A stretch of DNA of 5,105 nucleotides, taken from Gammaproteobacteria bacterium UBA6968. GTDB lineage: Bacteria > Pseudomonadota > Gammaproteobacteria > Pseudomonadales > Azotimanducaceae. Made by a program: the position numbers and the translations under genes. Position 1 is the stretch's first letter. Each line of letters starts with the position of its first letter. Positions 4,811 through 5,105 of this stretch are shown here, piece after piece. The notes below the pieces were generated by a model. It was not told the DNA's origin. It was given only the letters and a program-made list of their open reading frames with translations, and searched no databases. The stretch lies in the NCBI GenBank assembly GCA_002450255.1, contig DJYW01000095.1, forward strand, positions 1 to 5,105. Reading direction: 5' to 3'.

Positions 4811-5105
4811 TTGCGCATTAGCATTAGCTTGGGCGGTGCAATGGCATCAGCCGATATCCGGGAGCAACTGACATATGTGCAGGAGGCTGAAAAGCTGGGC
4901 GTCCACAGTGTGTGGACCGTAGAAGGCTGGGGTTATGATGCGGTAACACCGTTGGCTTTTCTTGCTGGCCACACCAACCGCATCAAACTTGGTACAAGCA
5001 TTATGCAGATCTGCGCGCGTACCCCCGCCAACATAGCTATGACTGCTTTGTCTTTAGCGAACCTCTCCGAAAATCGATTCTTGCTGGGTTTAGGAAACAG
5101 CGGTC
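4811..5105 (+). CDS. LLM class (luciferase-like) flavin or F420-dependent oxidoreductase, 5' part
   Basis: The first 98 codons of a bacterial-luciferase-superfamily TIM-barrel protein, cut by the window end; the family is normally about 290-350 residues. It reads RISISLGG (2-9, first barrel strand), then a helix YVQEAEKLG (22-30), SVWTVEGWGYDAVTPLAFLA (33-52), and the very characteristic RIKLGTSIMQICARTPANIAMTALSL (57-82), followed by RFLLGLGNSG (89-98). Members oxidise or reduce small organic substrates using reduced flavin or coenzyme F420. The cofactor cannot be chosen from this part, although a proteobacterial host favours flavin. TTG at 4811 is chosen because AAGGA lies eight bases upstream and the protein aligns from there. 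It is 30 bases behind the GNAT gene, in the same frame, and probably cotranscribed. A nine-codon ORF (4780-4809), overlapping the GNAT stop as TGATG, ends one base before this start and could pass ribosomes on. Confidence 0.9.
   Translation, partial: MRISISLGGAMASADIREQLTYVQEAEKLGVHSVWTVEGWGYDAVTPLAFLAGHTNRIKLGTSIMQICARTPANIAMTALSLANLSENRFLLGLGNSG

Overview
The window looks like chromosomal DNA of a proteobacterium, most likely a free-living, probably marine, gammaproteobacterium. This rests on gene content (a CoA-transferase/enoyl-CoA hydratase pair, a luciferase-like oxidoreductase, an exported small protein), AGGAG-type ribosome binding sites, use of ATG, GTG and TTG starts, and roughly balanced base composition. 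No marker gene is present, so the taxonomic guess is weak. There is no rRNA, tRNA, CRISPR array, transposase or integrase.

The left part (1-1946) is an accessory or scarred region. It opens on the plus strand with the middle piece of an amidohydrolase-family enzyme that runs into a stop, appears to continue after a one-base frame shift, and then breaks off: a gene remnant. It faces, tail to tail, a minus-strand gene for an exported protein made of two related halves, each with a Cys-x2-Lys-Pro-Gly motif and a second cysteine about 86 residues later. A possible bidirectional terminator lies between them. Next on the minus strand is a small protein recognisable as a degenerate HGGxSTG-domain protein, a family common in phages and integrated elements. 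A non-coding stretch (1520-1946) follows. It is rich in inverted repeats and carries four copies of GCGGTAT, two of them inside an 11-bp inverted repeat about 370 bp across. It resembles an attachment or regulatory region of a lost mobile element, but no recombinase is present.

The right part (1947-5105) is ordinary catabolic chromosome. A two-gene minus-strand operon encodes an enoyl-CoA hydratase/isomerase and then a family III (CaiB/BaiF) CoA-transferase, joined by a one-base TAGTG overlap. Together they would activate an organic acid by CoA transfer and hydrate its enoyl-CoA form; the substrate cannot be read from sequence. A 249-bp divergent intergenic region with repeated CTGAGAC boxes separates it from a plus-strand pair: a GNAT acetyltransferase and the start of a luciferase-like (LLM) flavin or F420 oxidoreductase that runs off the window. 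Both plus-strand genes appear to start at TTG.

No clearly new biological system is evident. The parts most worth a second look are the repeat-rich non-coding block with its neighbouring degenerate HGGxSTG gene, the duplicated exported protein, and the divergent repeat-bearing promoter region.
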